A DNA stretch of 64,000 nt, from NCBI RefSeq assembly GCF_902859935.1, contig NZ_CADIKI010000020.1:100684-164683 (forward strand), read 5' to 3'. The stretch's first letter is position 1; each line of letters begins with the position of its first letter. The notes beneath the pieces were generated by a model, which saw only the letters and a list, made by a program, of their open reading frames with translations, was not told the DNA's origin and searched no databases. The DNA comes from Paraburkholderia fynbosensis (GTDB lineage: Bacteria; Pseudomonadota; Gammaproteobacteria; Burkholderiales; Burkholderiaceae). This document shows positions 15,947 through 24,958 of the stretch, piece by piece. The position numbers and the translations under genes were made by a program.

Positions 15947-16312
15947 CCGTCTTGCCTGGCGCGTCGTTTTTTTATGTGGCGTTCCGATCTTTGCGCCGGT
16001 CAACGTCCGCATAAGCAGCATCGCCTTCAGGCGGTTGCTCGGCCTTTTCAGTCAGCTGGCAGCGGGTAAAGGTGCGTCCGGTCCGCTTGCGCCTGCGGTT
16101 CTGCGTCGAGGCAAAAACCTGCATCAGAAAAAGCTCAACCCTTTTAATAAGGCAAGTCGTCGCTGTACGCGATCCGATACAACCCAATCAGGCAATGCCC
16201 GCGAGCGCATCAGCAATATCGGCATCGCGTGCCGAGGCCATCAGATCATCGCCTGACGCCAAACTTGGATTTTCGGTACGATAAGTCGCCTGTCGCACGA
16301 GCAAACATTCCT
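15947..16312. other. Gap before a LysR gene, no gene seen
   Basis: A run of seven T at about 15966-15972 follows the amidohydrolase, but no stable stem precedes it. The remaining bases hold no convincing frame; the last part should carry the LysR promoter. Confidence 0.4.
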
Positions 16313-17182
16313 ATGAACGAAATGACAATGGATTGGGGCGATGTCCGCGTGTTTCTCGCGATCGCCCGTTGCGGCACACTCGGCGCCGCCGCGCGCCAAC
16401 TGGGGCAGACCCAGCCCACCATGGGGCGCCGGCTTCGTGCGCTCGAAAGCGCGGTCGGCCAGGCGCTGTTCCAGCGCACCGCCGACGGCTTCGTACTGAC
16501 CGACGAAGGCACTGCGGTGTTGAGTTTCGCGGAGCGAATGGAAGAAGAAGCGCTCGCGTTCACACGTTCGCTCGCAGGGACCACGCAGCACTTGACGGGG
16601 TCGCTGCGCGTGTCGTCCTCGGACTGGTTCGGCATTCATGTGCTCACCCCCGTGTTCGCCGCGTTTCTCTCGCGGCATCCGCAGCTCTCGATCGAGTTGG
16701 TCACCGATTCGCGACGCTACAGTCTTTCACGCCGTGAAGCGGATCTCGTGTTTCGCATCACGCCGTTCGACGAACCCGATGTCATCCAGCGAAAGATCAT
16801 GGATCTGAACTACGCGCTGTACGGGCACGTCGACCTGGTTGCGCCGCAGGCCGGCGATGGCGCAGGGCAGTCGCTCATCACGATGGACAGCGCCTTTGAG
16901 GCCTTGCCCGATGTGACGTGGATCCGCCGCATGCTGCCAAATGCGCGGGTCGCGTACGCCAGCAACAATCGTGGCGTCCAGGCGCGCATGTGCGCCGAGA
17001 ACGGCGGCTTCGCGGTCCTGCCTTGCGCGCTTGGCGACAACACGCCAGGCCTGCGGCGCATCGACCTCGGCGAAACGCCGCCGGGCCGCGAGGTCTGGCT
17101 CGGCTACCATCGCGACCTTCGTCGGCTGGGGCGGTTGCGGGCGTTGATCGACGTTGTCGTCGACAAACTCGCCAACGCGTAA
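16313..17182 (+). CDS. LysR-family transcriptional regulator
   Basis: Taken from the ATG at 16313, 289 residues. Winged helix-turn-helix at the N-terminus (VRVFLAIARCGTLGAAARQL, GQTQPTMGRRLRALE), then an effector domain (LTGSLRVSSSDWFGIHVLTP, RREADLVFRITPFDEPDVIQ). The effector domain has the pattern of LysR proteins that act near oxidoreductase genes, but the ligand cannot be read from sequence. It converges tail-to-tail with a quinone oxidoreductase gene and follows the amidohydrolase gene on the same strand after a 366-base gap, so its target is not obvious from position; the oxidoreductase is the nearest candidate. Confidence 0.85.
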   Translation: MNEMTMDWGDVRVFLAIARCGTLGAAARQLGQTQPTMGRRLRALESAVGQALFQRTADGFVLTDEGTAVLSFAERMEEEALAFTRSLAGTTQHLTGSLRVSSSDWFGIHVLTPVFAAFLSRHPQLSIELVTDSRRYSLSRREADLVFRITPFDEPDVIQRKIMDLNYALYGHVDLVAPQAGDGAGQSLITMDSAFEALPDVTWIRRMLPNARVAYASNNRGVQARMCAENGGFAVLPCALGDNTPGLRRIDLGETPPGREVWLGYHRDLRRLGRLRALIDVVVDKLANA

Positions 17183-17237
17183 TTGACATCTGGCCGCCGC
17201 TGAAATCACTTACGATTGCCGACCCGCGCGGCCAGCG

Positions 17238-18224
17238 TCACTCGATATCGACGACGATCTTGCCCCGCGCGCTGCGATCGGTGATTGCGTCGTACCCTTG
17301 TTCCGCCGAGCGAAGATCGAAGCGGCGCGAATCGAGCCGCGGCGTCAATTGACCCGCTTCGGCAAGGCGCGTCGCCTCGCCAAGCATCTCGCCGTGATGC
17401 GCCCGATTCTCGCCGGTCAGCAGCGCATGCAGGGTGAACACTCCGGAGTAGGTCGCCTCGCGAAACGACAGCGGTGCAAGTGCATGGGTGCCCCAGCCGA
17501 GCGCGCTGACGACATGGCCAAAATGCTTGACCGCCGCGAACGATGCATCGAGCGTCGCTCCGCCGACCGTGTCGGCGACAAGATCGAAACCCGCGCCGCC
17601 CGTATGCTGGGCGACGTATTGCTCGACGTTCTGCGCGGCGTAATCGATCGGCGTGGCGCCGAGGCGCGTGAGCTCGTCGTGATCGCGCGAACTCGCCGTG
17701 GCGAACACCCGCGCCCCGAGCGCCCGCGCCAGTTGCACCGACACGTGACCCACCCCACCCGCACCGCCCTGGACAAGCACGGTCTGACCGGCCTGAAGCT
17801 TCGCGCGATCTACGATCCCCATGTAGGCGGTGATGAATGCCAACGGCAGCGCGGCGGCTTCGCGCATCGACAGATTGGAGGGCTTCAGTGCAAGCAGATC
17901 TGCGTCGACCGCGGCATATTGCGCGAGCGAACCCTGGATGCCGCCAACGCCGCCCGTCATGCCGTAGACCCCGTCGCCAGCTTTGAAGCGGGTCACGCCA
18001 GCGCCCACCGCCTCAACCACACCGGCCATGTCGATGCCGAGCACCAGCGGCAGCGGATGTTTTGCGTGGGCGGCGCCGCCTGCGCGGATTTTTGTGTCGA
18101 GCGGATTCAGACCGGCTGCCGCGATGCGCACCAGCACCTGGCCGGACAATGGCTCGGGGCGCGCCAGGGCGGTGAGTTCGAGCGGTCCGTTGTACTGGGA
18201 GAGAACGAGGGCCTGCATAGTCAT
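17238..18224 (-). CDS. Zinc-independent medium-chain quinone oxidoreductase
   Basis: 328 residues from the ATG at 18224 (AAGGAG upstream). It has the medium-chain dehydrogenase fold: N-terminal catalytic domain (VRIAAAGLNPLDTKIRAGG, LVLGIDMAGVVEAVGAGVTR) and an NADP-type Rossmann domain (VLVQGGAGGVGHVSVQLARA). The cysteine/histidine residues of zinc-dependent alcohol dehydrogenases are missing, so it belongs with quinone oxidoreductase/enoyl reductase-type members that reduce quinones or alpha,beta-unsaturated carbonyls with NADPH. It is one of several electrophile-reducing enzymes in this block. Substrate unknown. Confidence 0.85.
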   Translation of the reverse strand: MTMQALVLSQYNGPLELTALARPEPLSGQVLVRIAAAGLNPLDTKIRAGGAAHAKHPLPLVLGIDMAGVVEAVGAGVTRFKAGDGVYGMTGGVGGIQGSLAQYAAVDADLLALKPSNLSMREAAALPLAFITAYMGIVDRAKLQAGQTVLVQGGAGGVGHVSVQLARALGARVFATASSRDHDELTRLGATPIDYAAQNVEQYVAQHTGGAGFDLVADTVGGATLDASFAAVKHFGHVVSALGWGTHALAPLSFREATYSGVFTLHALLTGENRAHHGEMLGEATRLAEAGQLTPRLDSRRFDLRSAEQGYDAITDRSARGKIVVDIE

Positions 18225-18398
18225 GGTGAACGCTCCTTGCAAATACCGTTAAAGGGAAAAAGCAGATGAAGCGAATGATGAGCTATGCAGTTGAGATTGA
18301 CCATTTACAAAATAGCATAGCAACCATGCATTAGTGAATGGCGCCAACGTACTGAGCGCTGCCCTTGCCGCTCTGGCCAATCAGGACAAGTTGACGCG

Positions 18399-18971
18399 TC
18401 AATCTCCCGAGGCAATGCTCCTGCTTCCGACGTTGGCGTAGTCGTGCCGCTTATGCAGATGGTCCACGTAGTCCAATGCATTCCTGTAAAGCACATCTTC
18501 GGGAATGGTGTGATTGGCACCGTGCATCACAAACGTTGGTAACGGTCGCGCCTTTATGAACCGAATCGTTTGCTCGAGCGGCCGGAGTAATTCATCCAAC
18601 GTATGGCCAAGGCGGCCATTCTTCTGATAGGCGTCAGCGGGACTACCGGTCGACACAGCAAATCCGATTTCTTTCCGTGCTAATCTGTTACCGCCCGGAC
18701 CGTAAGCCCAGCCATACAGAAATACATCGTCAATCCATTTTTTCAGTAACGGCGGAACGCTGTACCAGTAGACAGGAAACTGCAAGATGATTCTGTCGTG
18801 TCCTGCCAATAACATTTGTTCGCGCGCTACATCGATATTCCAGTCTGGATAAGCCTGATAGATGTTCTGCAAGGTGATTGTTTCCGGCCGCTTGTGAAGC
18901 TCTGAGGCCCACACCGCGTTCACCTGCGAGCTTTCAATGTTCGGATGAGCCAGAACCACTAATGTGCGCAT
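18399..18971 (-). CDS. NAD(P)H-dependent quinone reductase, flavodoxin-like (KefF/YwrO type)
   Basis: 190 residues from the ATG at 18971. Flavodoxin-fold start MRTLVVLAHPNIESSQVN (FMN phosphate loop), then HDRIILQFPVYWYSVPPLLK, FLYGWAYGPGG and the C-terminal FVMHGANH. Such proteins reduce quinones by two electrons and some activate the KefC potassium channel during electrophile stress. The gene's upstream region, shared with a divergent AraC regulator, carries a 10-bp-spaced GTGA repeat (19064-19093), linking it to the other genes in this window with that element. Confidence 0.88.
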   Translation of the reverse strand: MRTLVVLAHPNIESSQVNAVWASELHKRPETITLQNIYQAYPDWNIDVAREQMLLAGHDRIILQFPVYWYSVPPLLKKWIDDVFLYGWAYGPGGNRLARKEIGFAVSTGSPADAYQKNGRLGHTLDELLRPLEQTIRFIKARPLPTFVMHGANHTIPEDVLYRNALDYVDHLHKRHDYANVGSRSIASGD

Positions 18972-19063
18972 TCGCCAATTCCTCAAAAAATTTTAAACAG
19001 CGTTCCCGCCGGCTAAAGCGCTGTCACACTGAAAGAGTAGATGGTCTGCCCCGAAGCTTGCCA

Positions 19064-19093
19064 GTCAAACGATGTGAATTCTCGTGACGTCCA
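19064..19093 (+). promoter_or_regulatory. 10-bp tandem repeat element (GTGA units), site 1
   Basis: Units start at 19064 (GTCAAAC), 19074 (GTGAATTC) and 19084 (GTGACGTC), exactly 10 bases apart. It lies between the quinone reductase (18971, minus) and the AraC regulator (19296, plus). Confidence 0.55.
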
Positions 19094-19295
19094 TGTGGGA
19101 AGTCCATCCAGAGTTTGCTCGGAGTCCGAGCATAGGAACACCCGTGAGACAGGTGAGGTTTCTAAATAATCCGCTACTGGTAAAATCTGTCTCAGACTGC
19201 TGTGTGCGAAGCAGGATGCGGGAAGACTGGATACTATCTTTCCGTGCTCAAACGCCTCGAGCGCGACAATTGACTGTGTGAATTGGAGGTTGGAG

Positions 19296-20216
19296 ATGGG
19301 TGTGTACGGCGACCAGATTGGCAGTCATTTTCGCGTGCAAAAACCGCGAACGCTAATAAGCCGTGGCCTCAGCCATGCGACTATCGCAGTCACGGAGTTG
19401 CGCTGCGATGCACCCGATCACGGCATGACAACGCCGATCGCACCGGAAGACGCGTTCGTCGTCGGATTGCAGTTGCGCGACTATTCCGGCGACCTCTGGC
19501 TTGACGGAAAGTCCGCGAAGGTTAAACCCATCCATCGCGGACAGATTGCAGTCTACGATCTCAAGGTCGACACCCAAGCCTATCTACGGACGCCCTTTCA
19601 CTGCCTTCAGTTCTACCTGCCGGGACAGGGACTGACGAGCCTTGCGGAGCAGAACGGCGCAAGCTTTGATCGCGACCTGAACTGCGCGCTCGGCGTGACG
19701 CTGGAGGACCCAATCTGGATGCAGATTGCACAATTGATGATGCCGGCGCTGGAGGCACCCGAACAGGCAAATCCACTCTTCCTCGATCATCTTTCCCTGG
19801 CTTTGGCGGCGCATTTCGCCAGCAAGTATGGCGGCATGCATATGAGCGACCGGCTCGTGCGCGGCGGCCTCGCACCCTGGCAGTTGCGTCTGACCAAAGA
19901 AATGATGGCGAACAGGCTCGACGGAAATGTCTCGTTATCGGAAATGGCGCAGGCGTGCGGTTTGACGCCCACCTACTTTGCTCGAGCATTCAAGCAAAGC
20001 ACAGGATTACCGCCGCACCGTTGGCTGCTTATGCAACGTCTTGAGAAAGCCCGAGCTCTGATGGTGAGCTCCGCAATGACGCTTCTTGAGATTGCCTTTG
20101 CGTGCGGCTTTGCCGACCAGAGCCATTTCACTCGTGTGTTCACCCGCTATTATGGAGTGACGCCGAGCGTCTGGCGCCGGTCTCACCACGGTCGCGAGTT
20201 GAAGACAATGCACTGA
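19296..20216 (+). CDS. AraC-family transcriptional regulator
   Basis: 306 residues from the ATG at 19296, behind GGAGGTTGGAG. The N-terminal ~190 residues resemble the cupin-like sensing half (AFVVGLQLRDYSGDLWLDGK, RGQIAVYDLKVD). The C-terminal ~100 residues are the paired helix-turn-helix AraC domain: NVSLSEMAQACGLTPTYFAR, AFKQSTGLPPHRWLLMQRLE and LLEIAFACGFADQSHFTRVF. The divergent neighbour is a flavodoxin-type quinone reductase, the likely target. The downstream gene is a winged-helix/NB-ARC regulator on the same strand, 167 bases away. Confidence 0.9.
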   Translation: MGVYGDQIGSHFRVQKPRTLISRGLSHATIAVTELRCDAPDHGMTTPIAPEDAFVVGLQLRDYSGDLWLDGKSAKVKPIHRGQIAVYDLKVDTQAYLRTPFHCLQFYLPGQGLTSLAEQNGASFDRDLNCALGVTLEDPIWMQIAQLMMPALEAPEQANPLFLDHLSLALAAHFASKYGGMHMSDRLVRGGLAPWQLRLTKEMMANRLDGNVSLSEMAQACGLTPTYFARAFKQSTGLPPHRWLLMQRLEKARALMVSSAMTLLEIAFACGFADQSHFTRVFTRYYGVTPSVWRRSHHGRELKTMH

Positions 20217-20383
20217 CGAAAAGGTTGTTTTCACCGAAAAGTCATCACTTTCGACAACCACAGTAGAACATTTACGAAACCTACAAGAGGGATAAGAACG
20301 TTCCAGTTACCGCAGGAATGTTCAAGCGACCGAAAAACCCCGCAGGTACGATGATTTCGTCCAAATCCCGCGTGTCCGAGCCC

Positions 20384-21940
20384 ATGATCACCGAGCCACA
20401 AGCCATGTTCCGCTTTGGGTCTCTCACCGTTGCACCGTCGCGTCGGGTATTGTCCTGCGACGGCAGGCCAGTGATTATCGGTAGCCGTGCGCTGGAAATC
20501 CTGATTGTCCTGCTCGAGTACGCGGGTGAACTAGTCGACAAACGTACGTTGATGAAGCGCGGCTGGCCCAGCACTGTTGTTGAGGAGAGCAATCTGCGTG
20601 CGCAGATTGCCGCGCTGCGGCGCGTCATCGATTCCGTAAGTCAGGACATCGGCGTAACTGGCGAGTTGATCGCCACTGTGCCAGGGCGCGGATATCGGTT
20701 TTGCGGTCCAGTGGCAATCGTCCCAGAATTGCAACCCATTCGCTTTAACCAACGGACCGGCATTCCACGACGCCTCAGTCGGGTGATCGGCCGCGACGAC
20801 GCCATTCGCGATATAAGCGAACGGCTTCACACTTGCCGCTTCGTCACAGTCACCGGGCATGGCGGGGTCGGCAAATCGACGGTCGCTCTGGAGGTCGCGG
20901 AATTTGCAGAGCACACCTATTGTGGGGGAACGCTCTACCTCGACCTTTCGTCGGCAAGCACACCGGAAGACGTATCCACTTCGCTCAACCTGGCGGCTGG
21001 TCTCCCTTCCACCACGGGTGACCAACTTTCTGGAACGATCGCCGCCATTTGCAGCCAGGAAGTGCTTGTTGTTTTGGACGGTTGCGACCACGTCGTACAC
21101 AGTGCGGCGCTCCTCGCCGAAGCGATTCTGCAAACCTGTCCGAAAGCGCGGGTACTCGCCACAAGCCGAGAAACCCTACGCGCCCAAGGAGAACACATCT
21201 GTCGACTCCCTCCGCTTACTGCCCCACCCATTCACGTGGAACCAATCTCGGCTAGGAACGCGAGCCGTTACCCCGCAGTAGAGCTGTTTGTCGAAAGGCT
21301 GACCTCGAACATGCACGACTACGCACTGACCGACGACGACGCGCCGATGGTTTCTACCATCTGCCGACGCCTTGACGGTATTCCGCTCGCGCTGGAATTT
21401 GCCGCAGGTCGCGTCGATGTCTTCGGTATTCCGGGCACATTAGCGCTCCTCGACGACCGTTTCACGTTGATGTCGCTGGGTAGACGTCATGGCCTTGAGC
21501 ACCATCGAACGCTCGATGCGTTGCTCGGCTGGAGCTACGACGCCCTCACACACCAGGAACAGCTCGCGTTACGCCGGCTTGGCATCTTCGACGCCCCTTT
21601 TCCGCTCAACGCCGCGTCCTTCGTCTTAGCCGATGCGTCGATTGCGGCTGACGACGCCTATCTCATCGTTGCGGCGCTGGTTGAAAAGTCACTGGTGACT
21701 GCCGAGAATATGGGCACAAAACCCACTTACCGTTTGCTTGATGTGACGCGCGCTTACGCGCGGGCACGGCTCGTGGAAACAAGCGAGCTGGACTCCACCA
21801 AAGCCAGACTTGAAGTCTGGCTGACGAGGCATGGACAGAAGCAGGGAGCCGCCGTTCCGGCGCAGGAGGATACTCGCTGCGCAATGCAACGGTGCACGGG
21901 AGCGGGCGTTGCTGCGCTTCAAGGTCTACCAGCCGGATGA
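20384..21940 (+). CDS. Winged-helix/NB-ARC ATPase regulator 1 (C-terminally short)
   Basis: 518 residues from ATG 20384 (upstream ATGs at 20318 and 20351 are possible). An OmpR/CadC-type DNA-binding domain occupies ~8-110 (FRFGSLTVAPSRRVLSCDGR, TLMKRGWPSTVVEESNLRAQ, IATVPGRGYRF). An NB-ARC/STAND ATPase follows: Walker A GHGGVGKST (158-166), Walker B EVLVVLDGCDHV, ARVLATSRETLRAQGE, the GLPL-like LDGIPLALEFAAGR, and LLGWSYDALTHQEQLALRRL. After about residue 455 the family resemblance ends in a short unrelated tail. Compared with the 952-residue paralog at 54213 it lacks the whole TPR-like sensor region. The stop lies 4 bases from the convergent xdhC gene. The ATPase would act as a switch controlling DNA binding; without the sensor it may be constitutive, dominant or decayed. 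Confidence 0.85.
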   Translation: MITEPQAMFRFGSLTVAPSRRVLSCDGRPVIIGSRALEILIVLLEYAGELVDKRTLMKRGWPSTVVEESNLRAQIAALRRVIDSVSQDIGVTGELIATVPGRGYRFCGPVAIVPELQPIRFNQRTGIPRRLSRVIGRDDAIRDISERLHTCRFVTVTGHGGVGKSTVALEVAEFAEHTYCGGTLYLDLSSASTPEDVSTSLNLAAGLPSTTGDQLSGTIAAICSQEVLVVLDGCDHVVHSAALLAEAILQTCPKARVLATSRETLRAQGEHICRLPPLTAPPIHVEPISARNASRYPAVELFVERLTSNMHDYALTDDDAPMVSTICRRLDGIPLALEFAAGRVDVFGIPGTLALLDDRFTLMSLGRRHGLEHHRTLDALLGWSYDALTHQEQLALRRLGIFDAPFPLNAASFVLADASIAADDAYLIVAALVEKSLVTAENMGTKPTYRLLDVTRAYARARLVETSELDSTKARLEVWLTRHGQKQGAAVPAQEDTRCAMQRCTGAGVAALQGLPAG

Positions 21941-21944
21941 TCAG

Positions 21945-22958
21945 CTACTCTAACCGATCGGAGATTGCCAAAGCAACTGAAGCCTTACCTACTTCGACAT
22001 CGACCGCTCGTACAACGTGAACCTTGTTTTTGCAGGCAGTCACTTCGGCGAGAATCGAAATCGCGATCTCCGCCGGCGTGCGGCTGCCGATATAGAGTCC
22101 GACAGGGCCATGCAATGCACGCATTTCCTCGGTCGAAACGCCGAACAATGCGAGCCGCTCGCGACGCGCCGTGTTATTACGCCGGGAGCCTATCGCGCCA
22201 ATATAGAAGGCGGGGGTCTTAAGGGCCTCCATCAATGCGAGATCATCGAGTTTGGGATCGTGAGTCAGTGCGATGATCGCCGTCCGCGAGTCCGGACGCA
22301 TCCCGGTCACCGTGTCGTCGGGCATGGTGCGCATTACGCGCGTGTTGGGCACGTTCCACTCGTCGGTGTATTCGGCCCGCGGGTCGCAGATCGTGACGTC
22401 ATAGCCCAGACCGACCGCAATCGTTGCGACGTAGCGGGAAAGGTCGCCCGCACCAATCAACAACATCCTATAGCGAGGGCCGTGCACGGTGCGGAGCGCT
22501 TGTCCGTCGAACCGCAATCCCTCATCGCTGTCCACTGCAAGGATCTCAACTTCGCCCGTTGCCATGTCGAGCCGACGTGAAAAAATCCGCCCCTCCTGCA
22601 TGGCGTCAACGAAACCAGCTATGACATCCGCGGTGAGAAGTGGCTCAAGCACAAGCCGAACGGTACCGCCGCAAGGTAGCCCGAAACGGTGCGCTTCATC
22701 GGCGCTTATACCGTACGAGAGCAGTTGCGGGCGTCCTTGAGGTATGCCTTCCCGCCTTACGCGCTCGATCAGATCATCTTCGATGCAGCCACCCGAGACA
22801 GACCCGGCCGCCCTGCCGTCGCCCCGGATCGCGAGCATCGATCCTTCCGGGCGCGGCGACGAACCCCATGTCGAGACCACCGTGACGAGCAGTACACGAT
22901 TCCCGCTTTCAAGCCAGCGCAAGGCATTTGACAGCACCTCTCTGTCCATACTGTCCAT
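21945..22958 (-). CDS. xdhC: XdhC/CoxI-family molybdenum hydroxylase maturation factor
   Basis: 337 residues. The N-terminal XdhC/CoxI domain has VLLVTVVSTWGSSPRPEGSM and SVSGGCIEDDLIERV; the C-terminal half is the Rossmann-type XdhC_C domain (YRMLLIGAGDLSRYVATIAV, VTICDPRAEYTDEWNVPN, YIGAIGSRRNNTARRERLAL). XdhC proteins bind molybdenum cofactor and help sulfurate and insert it into xanthine-dehydrogenase-type enzymes. The only such enzyme here is the IorB-like subunit at 48800-51064, 26 kb away, so the maturation gene has been separated from its client. It forms a minus-strand run with an HD-domain protein (12-base gap) and an aldo-keto reductase. Confidence 0.85.
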   Translation of the reverse strand: MDSMDREVLSNALRWLESGNRVLLVTVVSTWGSSPRPEGSMLAIRGDGRAAGSVSGGCIEDDLIERVRREGIPQGRPQLLSYGISADEAHRFGLPCGGTVRLVLEPLLTADVIAGFVDAMQEGRIFSRRLDMATGEVEILAVDSDEGLRFDGQALRTVHGPRYRMLLIGAGDLSRYVATIAVGLGYDVTICDPRAEYTDEWNVPNTRVMRTMPDDTVTGMRPDSRTAIIALTHDPKLDDLALMEALKTPAFYIGAIGSRRNNTARRERLALFGVSTEEMRALHGPVGLYIGSRTPAEIAISILAEVTACKNKVHVVRAVDVEVGKASVALAISDRLE

Positions 22959-22970
22959 CGGCGTTTCCGT

Positions 22971-23678
22971 TCAAACAGCCGGCACATCGCCCGGTGATGC
23001 GTGATGTCCGCAACCGGGGTGATGAACGTGCGCCGCGCTGTCGTCCCACTGCGAGCCGAGGATAATCTGGCAGAAATTGAGCCGCTTGTAGCTCGGATCG
23101 CGCAACTCCAGCACATCAGCCTTGACGTTGCCGAACGTGGTGTCGGGTTTCGTGATGGTGCCCTGCGCGAACGCGTCGATAATGCCGTTCTTGAAGTCGT
23201 GCTCGCGCGGGTGCGCAGCGACTACATTCACACGATCCTGTTCCGCGAATTCTGAGTACCCAAGGCCCAGCACATCCATTTCGACACCCGCGGTAACCAG
23301 CGCCACCACAGGTTTCAAATGCCCCGGCACGCCCGGCGTCGTGTGTAAAGCGATCGAAAGCCAGACCTGCTCGATGTCGTATTCGCTGGCTCCGTACTGC
23401 CGCAGGAAATCCCCCGCGGCATTCGCTCCGTCCACTTCGAAACGATCGTTTTTGCTGCTGTAAGCCGGCATCAATCCCATGTCATGGAACATCGCGCCGA
23501 TGTATAGCAGTTCAGTATCGTAAGCGAGCCCTTTGCGATTTCCGACCAGTGAGCCCCACAGGAATACACGCCGTGAATGGTTGTACAACAGGTCAGTCTC
23601 CGTGTCGCGTACCATTTCGGTCGCCGCGCGCGCCATCTGGCTGTCCGGAATCGCAATGCCGGCAATGGTCGTGGTCAT
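22971..23678 (-). CDS. HD-domain hydrolase with His-rich tail
   Basis: 235 residues from the ATG at 23678 (GGAG upstream). The metal-binding HD pattern is seen as YNHSRR (H34), GAMFHDMGL (H65, D66) and SIALHTTPG (H112), followed by VVALVTAGVEMDVLGLG. This resembles the group containing cyanamide hydratase-like HD proteins rather than nucleotide phosphohydrolases, but the reaction cannot be assigned. The last ~20 residues (AAHVHHPGCGHHASP) are rich in His and Cys, a possible metal-binding tail. It is sandwiched between xdhC and an aldo-keto reductase in one probable operon. Confidence 0.8.
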   Translation of the reverse strand: MTTTIAGIAIPDSQMARAATEMVRDTETDLLYNHSRRVFLWGSLVGNRKGLAYDTELLYIGAMFHDMGLMPAYSSKNDRFEVDGANAAGDFLRQYGASEYDIEQVWLSIALHTTPGVPGHLKPVVALVTAGVEMDVLGLGYSEFAEQDRVNVVAAHPREHDFKNGIIDAFAQGTITKPDTTFGNVKADVLELRDPSYKRLNFCQIILGSQWDDSAAHVHHPGCGHHASPGDVPAV

Positions 23679-23703
23679 GAGTTTCTCCAGGTAGGTACTT
23701 GGC

Positions 23704-24681
23704 TTAGAAGCCGACGTGAGCGTGTGGAATGTAGGAACGTTCGAGTAGCGCAATCTCCTCGCCGCTCAGATCGAGCGAAAGGGAGGCAACAGCATCCTCG
23801 AGATGGAGCGGCTTCGACGCCCCGACGATTGGTACGGTCACCTCACGCTTTTGCGCGACCCACGCCAGTGCGACCTGTGCACGCGGAACACCGCGTTCGC
23901 GCGCCACCATGGCAACCGCTTCAATGACACGTCTATCGGCATCGACTGTCTGACCGTAAAGGGACGCACCGATTTCATCGGTCCTCTCCCGTTCGGTCGG
24001 TTCGTTCCAGTCCCGCGTCAGACGGCCACGAGCAAGCGGGCTCCACGGCATCACGGCCAGCCCCTGGTCAGCGCACAATGGGAGCATCTCGCGCTCCTCC
24101 TCGCGGTTTAGCAGATTGAGGTGGTTCTGCATGCTGACGAATTCGGTCCAGCCATGCAGCCTTGACGTGTACAGTGCTTTCGACAATTGCCAGGCAAACA
24201 TCGACGACGCACCGATGTAGCGCGCCTTCCCAGCTTTCACCACATCGTGGAGCGCTTCGAGCGTCTCTTCGATCGGGGTCGTGGCATCCCAACGATGGAT
24301 CTGATAGACGTCGACGTAGTCTGTGCCGAGCCTGCGCAAGCTGTTGTCGATCTCAGAGAAGATAGCCTTGCGTGACAGTCCCGCGCCATTTGGTCCCGGA
24401 CGCATCCGGTTGTTCACTTTCGTGGCAATAACCACTTCGTCGCGCGTCGCAAACTCCTTGAGCGCACGGCCGACAATTTCTTCAGATGTGCCATCCGAAT
24501 AGACATTCGCCGTATCGAAGAAATTGATGCCCATATCGAGCGCCTGACGGATAAGCGGGCGACTGGTTGCCTCGTCGAGGGTCCACACGTGGTTGCCTCG
24601 CTCGGCTACACCATAGGTCATGCATCCAAGGCATAGGCGTGACACATCCAGCCCGGTCCTGCCGAATTTCACATAGTCCAT
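23704..24681 (-). CDS. Aldo-keto reductase
   Basis: 325 residues with the (beta/alpha)8 aldo-keto reductase pattern: MDYVKFGRTGLDVSRLCLG, NFFDTANVYSDGTSEEIVGR (catalytic Asp and Tyr), VIATKVNN (catalytic Lys), VDVYQIHRWD (catalytic His) and the NADPH-binding C-terminal VPIVGASKPLHLEDAV. It resembles the YajO/Tas/PdxI-like subgroup. It should reduce aldehydes or ketones with NADPH, fitting the electrophile-detoxifying character of the block. It is the first gene of the minus-strand run with the HD protein and xdhC; its upstream region carries a triple 10-bp repeat element (24773-24802). Confidence 0.9.
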   Translation of the reverse strand: MDYVKFGRTGLDVSRLCLGCMTYGVAERGNHVWTLDEATSRPLIRQALDMGINFFDTANVYSDGTSEEIVGRALKEFATRDEVVIATKVNNRMRPGPNGAGLSRKAIFSEIDNSLRRLGTDYVDVYQIHRWDATTPIEETLEALHDVVKAGKARYIGASSMFAWQLSKALYTSRLHGWTEFVSMQNHLNLLNREEEREMLPLCADQGLAVMPWSPLARGRLTRDWNEPTERERTDEIGASLYGQTVDADRRVIEAVAMVARERGVPRAQVALAWVAQKREVTVPIVGASKPLHLEDAVASLSLDLSGEEIALLERSYIPHAHVGF

Positions 24682-24772
24682 TTCGTATCTCCATCAATGC
24701 CGGGATTCACTTTGCGAGCGTGTATCGCCAGATCGCGAAGCACATTCTGGACGACAGACCCTCTTCCACACA

Positions 24773-24802
24773 GTGAATCCTCGTGAAATGCCGTGAGTCC
24801 CT
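24773..24802 (+). promoter_or_regulatory. 10-bp tandem repeat element (GTGA units), site 2, three units
   Basis: Units at 24773 (GTGAATCC), 24783 (GTGAAATG) and 24793 (GTGAGTCC), exactly 10 bases apart. It lies between the aldo-keto reductase (24681, minus) and the membrane protein gene (24959, plus). Confidence 0.65.
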
Positions 24803-24958
24803 GCGCGGCGGATAAGTTCACAGGCGGCCTGAAAGTCGAAGCGCGTCGTTTGATGTGACGTCTTTTTACAAGGATTTACTAGAAACGCGTCTAGCGGTCG
24901 ACCAGACTTGCCCTGACTGCGCGATTAAGCGCATACGAGACATCAAGTAGAGGTCGCA

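Noticed and set aside
15966..15972. T-run after the amidohydrolase as a terminator
   Set aside because: No stable stem directly upstream.
17298..18269. Long plus-strand frame (323 codons) opposite the quinone oxidoreductase
   Set aside because: Arg/His-rich translation without motifs, antisense to a gene with clear domains; a GC-rich shadow.
20231..20248. TCAC repeats upstream of regulator 1 as another 10-bp repeat element
   Set aside because: The spacing is 14 (or 11 with a TCAT), not 10, so it does not fit the element.
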